Positions 50,478-60,645 of a stretch of DNA of 64,000 nt are shown piece after piece. How positions within the stretch are numbered: position 1 is the first letter of the stretch; each line of letters starts with the position of its first letter. A model generated the notes under the pieces. The model saw only the letters and a program-made list of their open reading frames with translations, made no database searches and had not been told where the DNA came from. Position numbers and translations under genes: made by a program. This DNA is from Stentor coeruleus (taxonomy: Eukaryota > Ciliophora > Heterotrichea > Heterotrichida > Stentoridae): contig MPUH01000149.1 in the NCBI GenBank assembly GCA_001970955.1, positions 1 to 64,000 of the forward strand. The letters are read 5' to 3'.

Positions 50478-50808
50478 GTAGATAATTAATCACTTAGGAT
50501 AATCGTAGATTTTTTTTGCAATGGAAGTTTGAAGATTATAGGATTTTTTGAAGAGGAAGGTATTGGAATGAAAATAAGCTGTGGAAAGGAGAGGAAAGTT
50601 TGAAGATGGGGTTTTAGTTTAGGTTTAGGGTGTTAAGAGAATTATGATATTTGTGAGAAGGTTATTAAATTATGAAGATAAGATTAGGTTTTATTGATAT
50701 GATTTTGTGATTGTGGGTTGAATTTTAATGTGTAGTTGTTTTGTTTAGAAAAAAATTTTTGATGATTAACTTTGGCTGTTATTTTAGTATTAGAGAGAAT
50801 GGTAATAA
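50478..50808. other. Intergenic, no gene seen
   Basis: Mostly T/G-rich 3' flank of the DOMON gene. Here the 5' flank of the next gene is short and not A/C-rich. Confidence 0.55.
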
Positions 50809-53800
50809 ATGGAAGAGTTTTATGAAATAAATGCTTGTGAGTGCTTAAAAGGAGCATTGACTTCTGGAGAGGACAACATAAGCATAATTCTTTCTAGTGA
50901 AAAATACTTGTGCATATCAGTAAATTCTATGCAAAACAATTATAAAAACAAAGTTTCAGAAGCAAATACTATAAGTCAGTCAATACTATTATTAACTTTA
51001 GCTGAGGAAAAGCCAGGGTTCAAAGATAGAATGTTTAATATTAAAGACAAGGACTATGAAGTTGTTATGGTGGAGTTTTTATTAAGAAGTTTATATAAAA
51101 TACCTGATATTGATATCAAACTTATCACCCCTGCCTCATTACATTCTCGTAAAAATAGTATTGACCTTGATGATTCCATATCAAGCAAGGAAACCTTAAT
51201 AAAAGCAGAAAAAGTTTTCATAGACCATGATGAGAAAGTTGTAATTTTCAAACAACAAAAACATAAAAAATCTCAGCTTGTCCTTCTGTCCTATTCCGAT
51301 AAACTCAAAAAATGGTTAGGAATTTTTAACAACATCGTATTTCATACATCAAATCCTTTATTATTAGACTTCTATCCAGAAACTTTCCTTCAATCATCAA
51401 AAGACTCAATCAAATCCTCATTAGAGTTTTTATCATCAATAGAAAATCATGAAAATTTTATTAAAAAAATCCAATCTTTTACACTTATTGGAGAAGTCAA
51501 CATTCTTTCACAACCTATAATTTGGACTGGGATTATAGAAAACTCAAATCAATGCCCTTGTTTAAGTCCTTTAGATGCACAAAAATTATATACAGAATTT
51601 TTAATACCTTTTCAAATCCCATCTTTTGTTAGTATTTCTTGTAACCTTGGAGATTTTTATACTTCATTATCAGCTTTATATACTCAAATTTATTATGAAT
51701 CTCAGACAATATCCCCAGAATCAACTTTGGTTTATATAGCACACGATTCGAAAATCCAGGGTTTTGAAGAAAATAAAAAGGATGAAAATCAGGAAAAAAA
51801 TGAGAATGAAAAGGATGAAAATGAGAAAGAAAATGAAAGCAATGGAAAACAAAAGGTTTTAGGGTTATATCAAATCCCAAATCCTCTTGTAAAAGTATAT
51901 AAAGAATGTAAAACTTATTTGATTGATTCAGCCAAAGCGAAAATAAAAATCGAAGACGAAGAAATCAGGAAAAAAATATCAGAAGCAGGTGAGAGGCTTG
52001 GGATTGGTGAAGCTTATGAGAAAATTATTATTAATATCAAGGCGAATATAGAAAAAACTACAAATAAAACCAATGAAGAAAATAAGCTTTTAATTATTGA
52101 AGAAATAAAAGAAGAAAATCATGTTATTAAAAATGGAATCCCAATTGTAGCTATATGTTCCTTTGGGTGTAAAGCAGTTGGAGAAGTAGCAGAAAGATTA
52201 GGTTATAAAATCCTTCAAATGAAAAGGTCATTAATAATCCAACCAAACACAATATATGTAACAGATGAAATTGATGAAGCTAAATTTTTAGAAAAAAAAT
52301 TCCTACTTCTCGCTTTGAACTGGTCTGAAAAATGCCAAGAGACTTTTAAATCCTCAATTGAAAACCTTGACAAATCCAAACTTCCATCAAGTCTTCTTGG
52401 CTACAGTAAAAAAAAAGCTAAAGAAGCCTTCCCCAAAATTGATGACATTTTCTCTAAAACTCGTACCAAACTATCTAAACTCGAAAATTTAAACCCTGAA
52501 TATATTATTTATCAATTATATTCTGGGGTTTCTAATCTTCTTCCTTTACTCGCTAATAAAATAAGATCATTACCTGAATTTTCTATACAAGAAGAAGAAA
52601 AAATAGTAACTCCACCTGAAATTCCACTTTTAAAGCCAGATCTTATATGCAATTCTCCAGTTTGTATAATTTTAATCCCTTTAGGAATTCCGGGTATGGG
52701 AAAAACTTATATAACTCCAATCATCCAAAAATATGTCGTCTTAGAAGGTTTCGAATTTTTTAAAATCTCATCAGACGAGATAAGAAATGAATGTATAAAG
52801 TCTTATCAGAAAAAAAATCTTAATTGCGATCTTGATATTGCATTTAAAAAAACAGCTGCACCTGCGAAAAAAATGTTTTATAATGCTTTGTCAAACAAAA
52901 TTTCTAGTAATAAAGGGAAGCTTTTTATATATTGTGATAAAAATCATGCAACTGATGGTTTGAAAGCTTTTCATAAGAATTTGAATAATCAGGATTTGAA
53001 GAATTGTAAAATCAAATATATCGGCCTTGCTCCTTTATGTAAAAAATGTATTGATTTGCCGTATAAAAAGTTTGAATTCTCAATGGAACTTTTAGTAACT
53101 TGTATGGTCAGGGTAATTACAAGGGAAAAACATCTAACTTTAACTGGGAATAATACAAAACAATTAGGAATTGTCTTGGCTATGTTAAATTTGCATAAAA
53201 ACATCACATTTGATGGGATTATTGAATCTGGGTTATTAGATGATATAATAAAAATCCCTTTTGCAGATGAAGATTATGAGATTAAAAGCGAAAACTTAAT
53301 GAAAATACTAAAGGAAAAAATTAAGTTTTTAAAAAGCGATATAGAAATGAAATGTAAAGAACTTGCAGAACTTACTGAAGAGATCGAACAAATTAAATAT
53401 ATTCCTGATTATGACAATTCAGAAAGTATTCATAAAGAACTTAATAGGGTATTTAAGGAAGTTGGTATTTTTGTTATTCCAACACAAGTTACTAGTCCTG
53501 ATGAAATGATTAAAAAAGATTTAGAGGAAAAAAAGTCGAAAAAAAATCTTGAGAAAAATCATGGGAAGAAACAAAGGCAAGTAAAATTGCCAGTGTTTTT
53601 AGGTTTAACAGTAGAACAGGCTATAAAAGATAGGGTTATCAGTCTTGCTATAGATGCTTTAAATCAATTCCAAGCAACTTTTCATGAAAGAAATATATCA
53701 CAAGACATTGAAGAATTAGAAAAATTTAGATCACAGCAGCAATCAAGATGGTCTTATCCAAATACTTTACATATAACAACAATGTTTATTGGAGGAAATG

Positions 53801-54135
53801 TATCTAAACTTGAGACTGATGATTATAAATCTTTTAAAGAAGGTGATGAATTTGATATTATCCTTACACATATAGCTTATTGTCCTGGAGGGATAATATG
53901 TACTAAAGCTCAAATTACTGATAATAAACCTTTGTCTATTGAAAATAAAATACCTCATGTCACTTTACTTATATGTAATAAACCACCAAAATATAGTAAT
54001 ACAATACTTCAAAATGCTAAATTTGATGATAGGATTTCGAAAAATATTTTTAAAGACGGGAAATTTACTCAGACTGTTTATTGCTTGAAATTTGATGAAC
54101 CGATAAATGTTGTAGGAATTTCGAAATCTTATTAA
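50809..54135 (+). CDS. P-loop kinase + 2H phosphodiesterase, tRNA ligase-like
   Basis: The 1,108-residue protein combines a P-loop nucleotide kinase (GIPGMGKT, 626-633, then ISSDEIRNECIKS) with a C-terminal 2H phosphodiesterase fold. The latter has two HxT motifs, H988-I-T990 (TLHITTMFIGG) and H1050-V-T1052 (PHVTLLIC). This order, kinase then cyclic phosphodiesterase, is that of the healing half of fungal and plant tRNA ligases (Trl1/RNL), which repair 2',3'-cyclic phosphate and 5'-OH RNA ends. The N-terminal 600 residues would be the place of the adenylyltransferase, but I cannot find a convincing KxxG nucleotidyl-lysine motif. It may be a divergent ligase or a healing-only enzyme. Low-complexity Glu/Asn/Lys at about 320-347 is an insertion. 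Confidence 0.75.
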   Translation: MEEFYEINACECLKGALTSGEDNISIILSSEKYLCISVNSMQNNYKNKVSEANTISQSILLLTLAEEKPGFKDRMFNIKDKDYEVVMVEFLLRSLYKIPDIDIKLITPASLHSRKNSIDLDDSISSKETLIKAEKVFIDHDEKVVIFKQQKHKKSQLVLLSYSDKLKKWLGIFNNIVFHTSNPLLLDFYPETFLQSSKDSIKSSLEFLSSIENHENFIKKIQSFTLIGEVNILSQPIIWTGIIENSNQCPCLSPLDAQKLYTEFLIPFQIPSFVSISCNLGDFYTSLSALYTQIYYESQTISPESTLVYIAHDSKIQGFEENKKDENQEKNENEKDENEKENESNGKQKVLGLYQIPNPLVKVYKECKTYLIDSAKAKIKIEDEEIRKKISEAGERLGIGEAYEKIIINIKANIEKTTNKTNEENKLLIIEEIKEENHVIKNGIPIVAICSFGCKAVGEVAERLGYKILQMKRSLIIQPNTIYVTDEIDEAKFLEKKFLLLALNWSEKCQETFKSSIENLDKSKLPSSLLGYSKKKAKEAFPKIDDIFSKTRTKLSKLENLNPEYIIYQLYSGVSNLLPLLANKIRSLPEFSIQEEEKIVTPPEIPLLKPDLICNSPVCIILIPLGIPGMGKTYITPIIQKYVVLEGFEFFKISSDEIRNECIKSYQKKNLNCDLDIAFKKTAAPAKKMFYNALSNKISSNKGKLFIYCDKNHATDGLKAFHKNLNNQDLKNCKIKYIGLAPLCKKCIDLPYKKFEFSMELLVTCMVRVITREKHLTLTGNNTKQLGIVLAMLNLHKNITFDGIIESGLLDDIIKIPFADEDYEIKSENLMKILKEKIKFLKSDIEMKCKELAELTEEIEQIKYIPDYDNSESIHKELNRVFKEVGIFVIPTQVTSPDEMIKKDLEEKKSKKNLEKNHGKKQRQVKLPVFLGLTVEQAIKDRVISLAIDALNQFQATFHERNISQDIEELEKFRSQQQSRWSYPNTLHITTMFIGGNVSKLETDDYKSFKEGDEFDIILTHIAYCPGGIICTKAQITDNKPLSIENKIPHVTLLICNKPPKYSNTILQNAKFDDRISKNIFKDGKFTQTVYCLKFDEPINVVGISKSY

Positions 54136-54202
54136 ATAATATGATCTATGCTAGTAATTTTGGTATTTTTTATAGTTTTGAAAAAATAACTTTTATGATG
54201 TA

Positions 54203-54925
54203 ATGTTGGATAATTTGATAAGTAGTTTTATGGATTTTTTTTTTGTTTTTGTTTTTATAATGTTAAAAGTAAGTCAAGTCAACTATTCAAATAAATATTT
54301 GGACAATTTAAACCAAATAGCTAATGGCTCTAACCCAATTCTCAAATATAACACAATAGTAAGTCTTGCAAATTTCGCATTAGAATTCACTGATAGAACT
54401 ATAACACTTAAACTAATTCCAGAATGTATGATATCAATTTGTTCTATGAGGCCTTTAGTCAAAATCCTCATTGAGGCAATTCTATTTATTTGCTGTTTTA
54501 TACCTTTTGTCAATATTATATCATGGATATTCCTTGTAATCTTTTATGCATTCGCTATAAAACTTCGATTAGTAGTCAGCAAAAATTGTAAGAAATTTGA
54601 GATCCCATTCGACTTATTTGCCCATTATGAAAGGCTTTGTATTGATTCAAATGGTGAGGAAGTACTTTGTCAAGTCCTTACTGTAGAGTTTCAACAGTTT
54701 GAAAGAGAAAATCTGGAATGCGTGAAAATATTAAGTGATGTTGCTGATATGCAAAATGGCTCAAGACAATTTTTTTTTGTAGTGTATAGAAAAGGTATTG
54801 AAGTGTGGTGGTTTGATATGATTAAAAACACAAAAATCGAAGTTTGTGTTCTGACATTAGGGGTGTTGTTTGGATTTGTTATAGTTCTTGCTATTGATAT
54901 AACTTTAGCTTTGAGGATAAATTAA
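54203..54925 (+). CDS. Multi-pass membrane protein, unknown
   Basis: I do not recognise this 240-residue protein. Hydrophobic stretches lie at about 7-22, 85-120 (a pair: ILIEAILFICCFIPFVNII and SWIFLVIFYAFAIK) and 214-236. Between them is a soluble stretch of about 85 residues with Tyr and acidic residues (DLFAHYERLCIDSNGEE). The first segment could be an artefact of an upstream start; an ATG at 54260 (MLKVSQVNYSNKYLD) would remove it. The compact spacing after the preceding gene (67 bp) and uninterrupted frame support a real gene. Confidence 0.55.
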   Translation: MLDNLISSFMDFFFVFVFIMLKVSQVNYSNKYLDNLNQIANGSNPILKYNTIVSLANFALEFTDRTITLKLIPECMISICSMRPLVKILIEAILFICCFIPFVNIISWIFLVIFYAFAIKLRLVVSKNCKKFEIPFDLFAHYERLCIDSNGEEVLCQVLTVEFQQFERENLECVKILSDVADMQNGSRQFFFVVYRKGIEVWWFDMIKNTKIEVCVLTLGVLFGFVIVLAIDITLALRIN

Positions 54926-55726
54926 TAAGAGTTCCTTTGATAATTAGATTTAGTTAATAAAGTTAAAATTATTATAAAAGATTTTAGAGACTGTATTTGT
55001 AGAAGAATACTTATAGAAAGTTATATAAAAAAAAAATATTAGATGTTAAGATTAGATATGAATTATGAATGAAAGTAAAAATTATGGAAAAAAATTAATT
55101 AATATGGTAGGGAATGTTTAATTACAGAGATGATATATAAGATACGAATTGGGTTTGAGATTAAGTCTGATTCTGATGTGGATTAATTTTATATGAGAAT
55201 ATGATCTTGCAAAGATAATTCAAGTTATAATCTAACTTAAAAACAAATTTGCTTATCACTAGCTAAAAAGCATATATTCTACAATAAAGCTTAGGTTCTG
55301 AAAATTAATTCTTATCTAATTTATTCTATCCTCTTACACAAAACCATTCAAACTCCCCTAAAGCAGCCTTTAAAAGTTAAAAATAATTATTTCTTATTAA
55401 TTAAATAGTCACTAATAATTTTATAAAAACCCCATTCTAATTACACCCCATCATTCTCATAAAACTCAAACTGTCACCAAAATCATATGATCCAACCATA
55501 AAAGATAATCTCATGCACAATCAATTTCATCTACCTATAAAATCCCCTCTAAATATAAAACCTTAATAACACCATCTCATTTTCTCTTCAAAAATCCTCA
55601 AACAATCTTCATTCAATCATCAGATCAGCATTTTCTCTTTACTAAATCATTTTACTAATAATGCATAAGCTTTCTTAATTCTAAGCCCATTAATGGAAGA
55701 AAACTAAAAGTTAATATATCTATCTA
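54926..55726. other. Intergenic, no gene seen
   Basis: T/G-rich then clearly A/C-rich from about 55320, marking the 5' flank of the kinesin gene. I see no gene or RNA. Confidence 0.55.
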
Positions 55727-57607
55727 ATGGGTGAAAAAACAGTTGAAAACATAACAGTCGCTGTAAGAATCAGGCCATTAAATCAGAGAGAATTAGCTTC
55801 TGGAGGGGAGAAAATCTGGGAAAAAGACGGTGAAGTAGGTATAAAAGAAAAAAACGGGGCAAGAAACTTTTTCTATGATAGAATATATGATGAAAATACT
55901 GAATCAACTGAGGTTTTTATATACCAAGGTGTTGAAGTTATTGAAAAATGCATATCTGGATACAATGGGTGCATATTTTGCTATGGTCAAACAGGTAGTG
56001 GTAAAACTCATACAATGCATGGGGTAAGAAAAACAAATCCAGGTCTGGTTCCTTTATCAATTGACCATATTTTTACTATGATCCAAAGATCATCAGGAAA
56101 AGAGTTTCTTATTCGTTGTTCTTATATAGAAATATACAATGAATCTGTAAACGATTTACTCAACCCGAATTTCCTGAATCTTCAATTGGCTGAAGACAAA
56201 AAAAATGGTATAAAAATCATTGGGGTTACAGAAGAAGTATGCACATCAAGTAATCAAGTGAATAGTTTATTGGTAATGGGTGAAAAGCATAAAAATATTG
56301 CCAGTACAAATTTTAATCAAAGAAGTTCACGTGCCCATAGCATGTAATATTTATTAAGATTTCGAGTAATAGTTGAATCAAAAAATACATCAGGTCGACC
56401 TGATGTTGCAATTGCTACTTTAAATCTTATCGATCTAGCCGGTAGTGAAAGTGCTGATGTACATGGACCAGCGGCTAGTTCTGCAAGGTCGAAAGAAATG
56501 AAGTATATCAATCGAGTATTTTTTATATAGAGTTTATTAACCCTTGGTACTGTGATTATGCGTTTGAGTGATAAAAAAAATAACGCCCCGATTCCTTATC
56601 GTGATAGTAAATTGACAAGACTTCTTCAGCCAGCTTTAGAAGGAGATTCAAAAGTTAGTATTGTTTGCAATATATCCCCTTGTAATGATGCTTATGATGA
56701 AACTTTATCAACATTGAAATTCGCCCAAAGAGCTAAGAAAATCAAACAAGTTATTGTGAAAAATGATACAACAGACAGTAAAGCGCTTATTGTTAAATAT
56801 GAAAGAGAAATATATGAATTACAAGAAAGACTTAGAGAAATGGAAAATAAAATGGTCCAAGAAGAAAAAAGCGCTATGAATCTTAATGTATCTAAAGAAC
56901 TGCAGATACTTCAAGAAGAAAAAGAACGGGCTGATACGAAACTTGAAAACCTTTTACAAGAAAAACTACAGCTAGCTCAAGATCTTGAAAGGCTAAAATC
57001 GTTTATTATCCATGCAGAAGATGTGAAACCTTCTAAATTACTCAAGGAAACTGAGCAAAAGATGAAAAAAGTAGCAACTAAAAAAACCAATTTATTGCAT
57101 AGTAAAACATCAACTTCTAAAGAAATTATAATTGAAGGAGATGAAAATTTATTGACTAAAAACATGGATTACTTAGAAAACAAGAGTATTGTTCTTGAAG
57201 ATATGGGAAATGAAGATATTAATAATTTTGAAAGACATGAAACTATGCTATTGAATGGTTTAGATAATATTGAATTTGAGCTTTTAGGGTTTGAATCACC
57301 TAAAAACATTACAGGTAAACCTAAAGCTAAACAAGCGCTTCCTTTTATATCAAATTCAGCATTAACACTTGAGGAATGTTTGAAAATTATTGAAGAACAA
57401 CGTAAATGTATTGAAGGTCAAAAAAATACAATCGATGTGCTGAAATCAGAAATTGATGTTAGAGACCAAACTATAATGAAGTTTAGTAAAGACATTGAAG
57501 AAAAACAGGAACAAGTGGAGTTGTTAAGTGATGAACTTAAACTATGCAAAAATAACCTGACTAAGCTACAAATTTCTAATCGATTTAGAAAAGCATCGAA
57601 GAACTAG
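55727..57607 (+). CDS. Kinesin-7 (CENP-E-like) motor with two 15-base introns
   Basis: After removal of two 15-base introns the gene encodes a 616-residue kinesin. The motor domain (1-340) has the P-loop GQTGSGKT (87-94), switch I SSRAHSIFRVIVES (restored only by splicing intron 1), switch II LNLIDLAGSE, and YINRSLLTLGTVI (restored only by splicing intron 2). YRDSKLTRLLQPALEGDSK follows. The motor sequence is closest in style to kinesin-7/CENP-E. A coiled-coil tail follows (about 360-420 and 535-605), with an acidic middle. The short tail (CENP-E has over 2,000 residues) argues against a kinetochore tether; a cortical or spindle role is open. It ends with TAG. Confidence 0.92.
56344..56358 (+). 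other. 15-base intron 1 of kinesin-7-like gene
   Basis: GTAATATTTATTAAG. It introduces a TAA if retained. Removal joins CATAGCAT to ATTTCGAGTA and gives SSRAHSIFRV, the universal kinesin switch I. Confidence 0.95.
56516..56530 (+). other. 15-base intron 2 of kinesin-7-like gene
   Basis: GTATTTTTTATATAG, phase 0. It contains an in-frame TAG if retained. Removal joins AATCGA to AGTTTATTAACC and gives YINRSLLTLGT, a conserved kinesin motif. Confidence 0.95.
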
Positions 57608-58206
57608 AAATTTTACAATTAGTGCAGTTTCATATTTATAAATTATTTATATGAATTTTTGCAGTTATGAATTTATTAAATAATCGAGTTTATGCTTATA
57701 TAATATTAAATTATGTTGTTATTTTTATTAGTAAAAAAATTAACCTTTGGTATTTAAATATTTTCGTTTTTTATCATAAAGATATAATATCTAGGAATAT
57801 AGCTTTTATATATAAGAGTTGGTTTTTAGATTTTATTTGTTTTAATACATTATATTTAAGAATAAATTTTTTTGTAGAATTTTGTTTAAATAACTCAACT
57901 ATTTACTTCTTATATAAAATTCATAAAGATTTTGTTATTATATTTGCTGAGTTTTGTGGTTTATATTAAATAAAATATAGATGTAGTTTAATACAAATTT
58001 TGTGATAAGATCACTTTATGGTAAAATCATGGTATATTCTTGAAATTATACTTATTAGAATTATTCCGATTTCAGTCGAATCATATTTTAGTTTATAAAG
58101 CTAAGGTTGTTATTAAAAATAATAATAAATACTAGTTAGAGTTAGTTTAAGTATATAAAAACAAGAATTTCGGTAAAAATTGTAAAAGTTAATTAAGTTA
58201 TTAAAT
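57608..58206. other. Intergenic, no gene seen
   Basis: Extremely AT-rich. A 100-codon frame at 57667-57969 consists almost only of Ile, Phe, Asn, Leu, Tyr and Lys codons and looks like composition, not a gene. Confidence 0.6.
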
Positions 58207-59739
58207 ATGGGAGTTATAACAAGCATCCCCAAGCCTATCAAGATCCAATTGAAAGATATTAATGCTACCAAAAGCGACTACATATTAGATTCCGCTCAAT
58301 ACGATAACAACCCTTCCTTCCTCCGCAAAGCAATGAAAGAGTTATCCAACAACAAATCCATCCAAAAAGTTGTCCTAAAACTCTTCCTTCCCCCAGATAA
58401 CAAAGAAGATCTTTCAAAATCCATATCAAATCTACTCAATACCAAATCAACTCTTGTCATCTACGGCTCGAACCTCTTTTTTTTCGAGCATTCCAAATGG
58501 GTCAAAATCTGGTCGCGGGCGAAGCTCTCCAACTTGCAAATAAAATTCGAACTACTTCCTGGGGGTTTTGATTATTTATCCCAAGGTTTATCGTCAAATA
58601 AAAATATCATAATCCTAGGTTTTAGGTATTTAAATGACCAACAATTGAAGCTTCTGGGGAAAATTCTCTCAACAAATTCCAAAATTTTTCACTTACAAAT
58701 AGTCTTAGAACCAAGGCCATATACTTTAGAAACTGTTGAAGAAGGGATAATAAGTACAAAAATCCCATCAACACCTCAACTTACTAATCAATTATCATTT
58801 TTATCCCAAAGTAAATTCCTAACTACTTTTACTCTTGGTGGCTATCATGATCGAGGAGGTTTTCTAAATGGCATTGCTAACAATCCTTCAATAGAAATTC
58901 TTATATTAGAAAATATTGATATAGAAAAGCATTTAAGACATGATTGTAATACCGCTTTTAGACAGAATAATTCTATAAAAGAAGTTAGGTGTGTACGTGG
59001 ATTGAATACTATTTCTGCTTTAATCCTATTTCAATGTTTGAGAAAAAATAGTTCAGTTTCTTCACTACTACTTGAAGAAAGTGTTTTTTATGATCACGGG
59101 TTTTTAGGCCTAGAAACTTATTTAAAACTAGCAAAATCATTAGTAATCCTCAATATCAAAAACCTATTACACCTTTCTATTAACCAGTTTTCAAATGTAT
59201 CTTCACAGAAAAATCTTACTAGAATTCTTCTTGGTCTTGCAGAAAACCACTCTTTACTAGAAGTTTATATAACAAATCATCCAGCTTCAAGCTTAGATGT
59301 TCAGAAACTTGAAAAAATTGACGGAAGTCTTTGCGAAGCTTTTGAAATGTTTTTATCATCAAACAAGACCCTAAAAACTTTTGCTCTTGAGTATTTCCGT
59401 TTAGGATCAGAAAGCTTTCCAGGTATATCCCGAGGATTATCCCAAAACACTTGCTTAGAAAATTTATCTTTAATAGGAAATCTAATATCCTGGGATGATT
59501 TTTTATATCTAACCTCAGAACTAATGCAAAATACTAAACTAGAGTTATTAGATTTGACTACAAATAGTTTGTTTAAAGACTTAGAAAATATTGAACTTAG
59601 AATATTCACTTCGATTTTCCAGAACCTCCGCACATGCCAGGTCAAAAAAATCAAAATCGAAGAAATGTTTTGGTCTTACAAGACATACCCTTTTCATGAA
59701 TCAGAAGATTTCGATGCATGCCGGGATAAATATTCATGA
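58207..59739 (+). CDS. Leucine-rich-repeat-like protein with myristoylation signal
   Basis: The 510-residue protein has a repeating pattern of Leu/Ile-rich strands and polar helices (NIIILGFRYLNDQQLKLLGK, SIEILILENIDIEKHL, SVSSLLLEESVFYDHGFLG, TKLELLDLTTNSLFKDLEN), as in ribonuclease-inhibitor-type leucine-rich repeats, with about ten to twelve irregular units. The N-terminus MGVITS fits an N-myristoylation signal (Gly2, Ser6), so it may sit on the inner face of a membrane. It is probably a protein-binding scaffold; the partner is unknown. It ends with TGA, 37 bp from the stop of the convergent acylated protein. Confidence 0.65.
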   Translation: MGVITSIPKPIKIQLKDINATKSDYILDSAQYDNNPSFLRKAMKELSNNKSIQKVVLKLFLPPDNKEDLSKSISNLLNTKSTLVIYGSNLFFFEHSKWVKIWSRAKLSNLQIKFELLPGGFDYLSQGLSSNKNIIILGFRYLNDQQLKLLGKILSTNSKIFHLQIVLEPRPYTLETVEEGIISTKIPSTPQLTNQLSFLSQSKFLTTFTLGGYHDRGGFLNGIANNPSIEILILENIDIEKHLRHDCNTAFRQNNSIKEVRCVRGLNTISALILFQCLRKNSSVSSLLLEESVFYDHGFLGLETYLKLAKSLVILNIKNLLHLSINQFSNVSSQKNLTRILLGLAENHSLLEVYITNHPASSLDVQKLEKIDGSLCEAFEMFLSSNKTLKTFALEYFRLGSESFPGISRGLSQNTCLENLSLIGNLISWDDFLYLTSELMQNTKLELLDLTTNSLFKDLENIELRIFTSIFQNLRTCQVKKIKIEEMFWSYKTYPFHESEDFDACRDKYS

Positions 59740-59776
59740 TTAAACATTATTTTTTACTTTTAACTAAGAGTAATTA

Positions 59777-60592
59777 CTATTTAACTTGGCTCACCGTTAC
59801 TGGAATTATATCCAAACTTTTGGATTTATCGTTTTTTTTAGTGTTTTTTTTAAAACGAAGACATAATTTATCTTCTAATTCCTTGTCAACAGCAATATCT
59901 TCAGACATCATGATATTTACAGCTTCTACTGTGCGAAATACAACTTTTAATAGACCCCTGCTGGAAATCCTTAAATTATGAGGAGTAAGAAAAGATTCTA
60001 GTTCAGATTTTTGAAAAACATCAGTGAATTCATTTAATGAAATTCTTCGCTTATCTTGCATGATAATATTTGTAAAATATTGGGCTACGGTGTTTTTGAT
60101 TGACGTGAGTTTAGTTCTGTAATCTGCTATGGCAAGTTGAATATTTTCACTACACTTTCTTGATGCAAAAGATACGATATGTTGGAAAGATATACTTACG
60201 ACATCATCGCACATTTTCCTTATTTCTACTTGTTCAAGCATGTTTGATAAATCTATATCGTAATTTTTAAATAATAGTATGAGTTTGCTGTTTTGAGATC
60301 CTGATCCTAAAAGGATGCCTAATGTTGATAGACGAACTACTGGATATCCACAACATAAAGGATCATAGAAAGTTTCAAGGAATTCATAGGCTAGGGAGTC
60401 AGGTTCTAATTTTAGTTCTTTGCAAATTGCTGAAAAATGAGCTTTTGTGATTATAAGATTTGTGCAGAATCGATGAGCTAGGCGATCTATATCCCTAGCA
60501 GAAAGTTTAAACAAATTCAGACTGATTTCTACTTTAAAAATAATATCTTCTGAGTCAATTTCTTGAGCACGACCACTTTCACAGCATCCCAT
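59777..60592 (-). CDS. Dually acylated EF-hand-like helical protein
   Basis: The 271-residue protein begins MGCCESG, a classic signal for N-myristoylation at Gly2 followed by palmitoylation at Cys3 and Cys4, so it should be held on the plasma or cortical membrane. The rest is helical and resembles the regulatory EF-hand arrangement seen in ciliate calcium sensors (LSARDIDRLAHRFC, AHFSAICKELKLEP, RISLNEFTDVFQKS). No canonical DxDxDG calcium loop is present, so calcium binding is doubtful. The tail is Lys-rich. It converges with the other acylated protein gene at 58207-59739. The stop is TAG. Confidence 0.6.
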   Translation of the reverse strand: MGCCESGRAQEIDSEDIIFKVEISLNLFKLSARDIDRLAHRFCTNLIITKAHFSAICKELKLEPDSLAYEFLETFYDPLCCGYPVVRLSTLGILLGSGSQNSKLILLFKNYDIDLSNMLEQVEIRKMCDDVVSISFQHIVSFASRKCSENIQLAIADYRTKLTSIKNTVAQYFTNIIMQDKRRISLNEFTDVFQKSELESFLTPHNLRISSRGLLKVVFRTVEAVNIMMSEDIAVDKELEDKLCLRFKKNTKKNDKSKSLDIIPVTVSQVK

Positions 60593-60645
60593 ATTGAATG
60601 AATTATAAAATATGAATGATATTTGTTGGTAAAAACAAAAAGCGT

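Noticed and set aside
57667-57969. 100-codon open frame
   Set aside because: Made almost only of AT-rich codons (Ile, Phe, Asn, Leu, Tyr, Lys) in the most AT-rich gap; no domain and no flanking skew.
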